Positions 5,113 through 5,567 of a DNA stretch of 5,567 nucleotides are shown piece after piece. The position numbers and the translations under genes were made by a program. A model generated the notes under the pieces. The model saw only the letters and a program-made list of their open reading frames with translations. It was not told the DNA's origin and searched no databases. The first letter of the stretch is position 1, and each line of letters opens with the position of its first letter. This DNA comes from Actinomycetota bacterium (lineage in GTDB: Bacteria > Actinomycetota > Actinomycetes > S36-B12 > UBA10799): the NCBI GenBank assembly GCA_003452655.1, contig DMNR01000037.1, forward strand, positions 1-5,567. Direction: 5' to 3'.

Positions 5113-5567
5113 ATGGACCTGGGAACCATCATTGGGGTTGGCGCGGTCTTCACGGCCGTTTTCGTCTCGATGATTATGGAGGGGATGAGCCCGACTCACA
5201 TCATCCTCATCCCGCCGTTGATCCTGATCTTTGTCGGCGCCTTCGGCGCAGCGGCCGGTGGTGTGCTTTTCAGCGAATTCCCTCTGGCGATCAAGGGCTT
5301 GATCAAGGCGTTCACGGGTAAGGCACCCGACGGGTCCGGCATGGTCGACGTCATTGTCAAGATGGCCGATCGGGCTCGCCGCGAAGGTCTGCTGGCCCTC
5401 GAAGACATGGCGAAGGACATCGAGGACCCGCTGCTCAAAGAGGGCATCCAGATGACCGTCGATGGCACCGATGCCTCCGAGATCGAGGACATCCTGCTGA
5501 TGCGGATCGACGCCAAGAAGGAAGAGGACAAGGTCGCCATCAAGTTCTTCGAGGCGATGGGTGGGTA
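5113..5567 (+). CDS. motA: Flagellar motor stator protein MotA (3' partial)
   Basis: The first 151 residues are present and the frame runs off the window edge. MotA is the inner-membrane stator subunit that, with MotB, couples ion flow to torque on the rotor protein FliG. Two N-terminal membrane helices are visible: about 5-22 (IIGVGAVFTAVFVSMIM) and about 29-53 (HIILIPPLILIFVGAFGAAAGG). The cytoplasmic region contains MADRARREGLLALEDMAKDI (84-103); its Arg-Arg and following Glu/Asp correspond to the charged patch that contacts FliG in E. coli MotA. VDGTDASEIEDILLMRID (116-133) is also typical of the family. The last residues, FFEAMGG, plus the partial codon TA, fit the conserved Gly-Gly-Tyr-Ala-Pro-Thr before the third helix. 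Full-length MotA is about 260-290 aa. Sodium or proton use cannot be told from this part. MotB would be expected just outside the window. Confidence 0.93.
   Translation, partial: MDLGTIIGVGAVFTAVFVSMIMEGMSPTHIILIPPLILIFVGAFGAAAGGVLFSEFPLAIKGLIKAFTGKAPDGSGMVDVIVKMADRARREGLLALEDMAKDIEDPLLKEGIQMTVDGTDASEIEDILLMRIDAKKEEDKVAIKFFEAMGG

Noticed and set aside
5196..5543. 115-aa minus-strand open frame
   Set aside because: It is antisense to motA, which has clear family motifs; the Ser/Met/Arg-rich product is a shadow.

Overview
The window is high-GC DNA with GTG as well as ATG starts. It carries a Gram-positive-type flagellar run: a short FlgE hook protein of 266 aa, then SwrD/FlbD, then MotA. Together these suggest a motile, high-GC Gram-positive bacterium, probably an actinomycete. 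That is inferred from gene order and composition; no rRNA or marker gene is present to confirm it.

Left half (1-3390): three plus-strand genes of a sugar or glycan cassette. The first enters from outside the window. It encodes an unusual single polypeptide: an RmlA-type glucose-1-phosphate thymidylyltransferase, a linker of about 60 residues, and a DegT/DnrJ/EryC1-type PLP sugar aminotransferase resembling VioA. Next come an FkbM-family methyltransferase (GTG start, good ribosome binding site) and, 7 bases later, a 172-aa protein with a weak resemblance to DUF4422 glycan proteins that appears to lack its C-terminus. Together they look like machinery for a dTDP-activated 4-amino-6-deoxy sugar and its O-methylation. 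Next to flagellar genes, a flagellin glycosylation cassette is a plausible reading.

Middle (3391-3889): about 500 bases with no intact gene. The minus strand of 3391-3707 reads as an Ala/Pro/Gln-rich, FliK-like fragment with no convincing start or conserved end. It meets the truncated plus-strand gene tail to tail near 3375-3395, which suggests a rearrangement junction or a mis-join. After it come a duplicated CTGATCAG-type motif and a perfect 12-bp hairpin upstream of flgE.

Right half (3890-5567): flgE, two back-to-back hairpins that look like a terminator pair, a sigma-28-like promoter candidate (GCCGATAG), then swrD and motA coupled with a 1-base gap. MotA runs off the right edge at the conserved Gly-Gly-(Tyr) position. 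The usual flgD is not upstream of flgE, which fits a disturbed left boundary.
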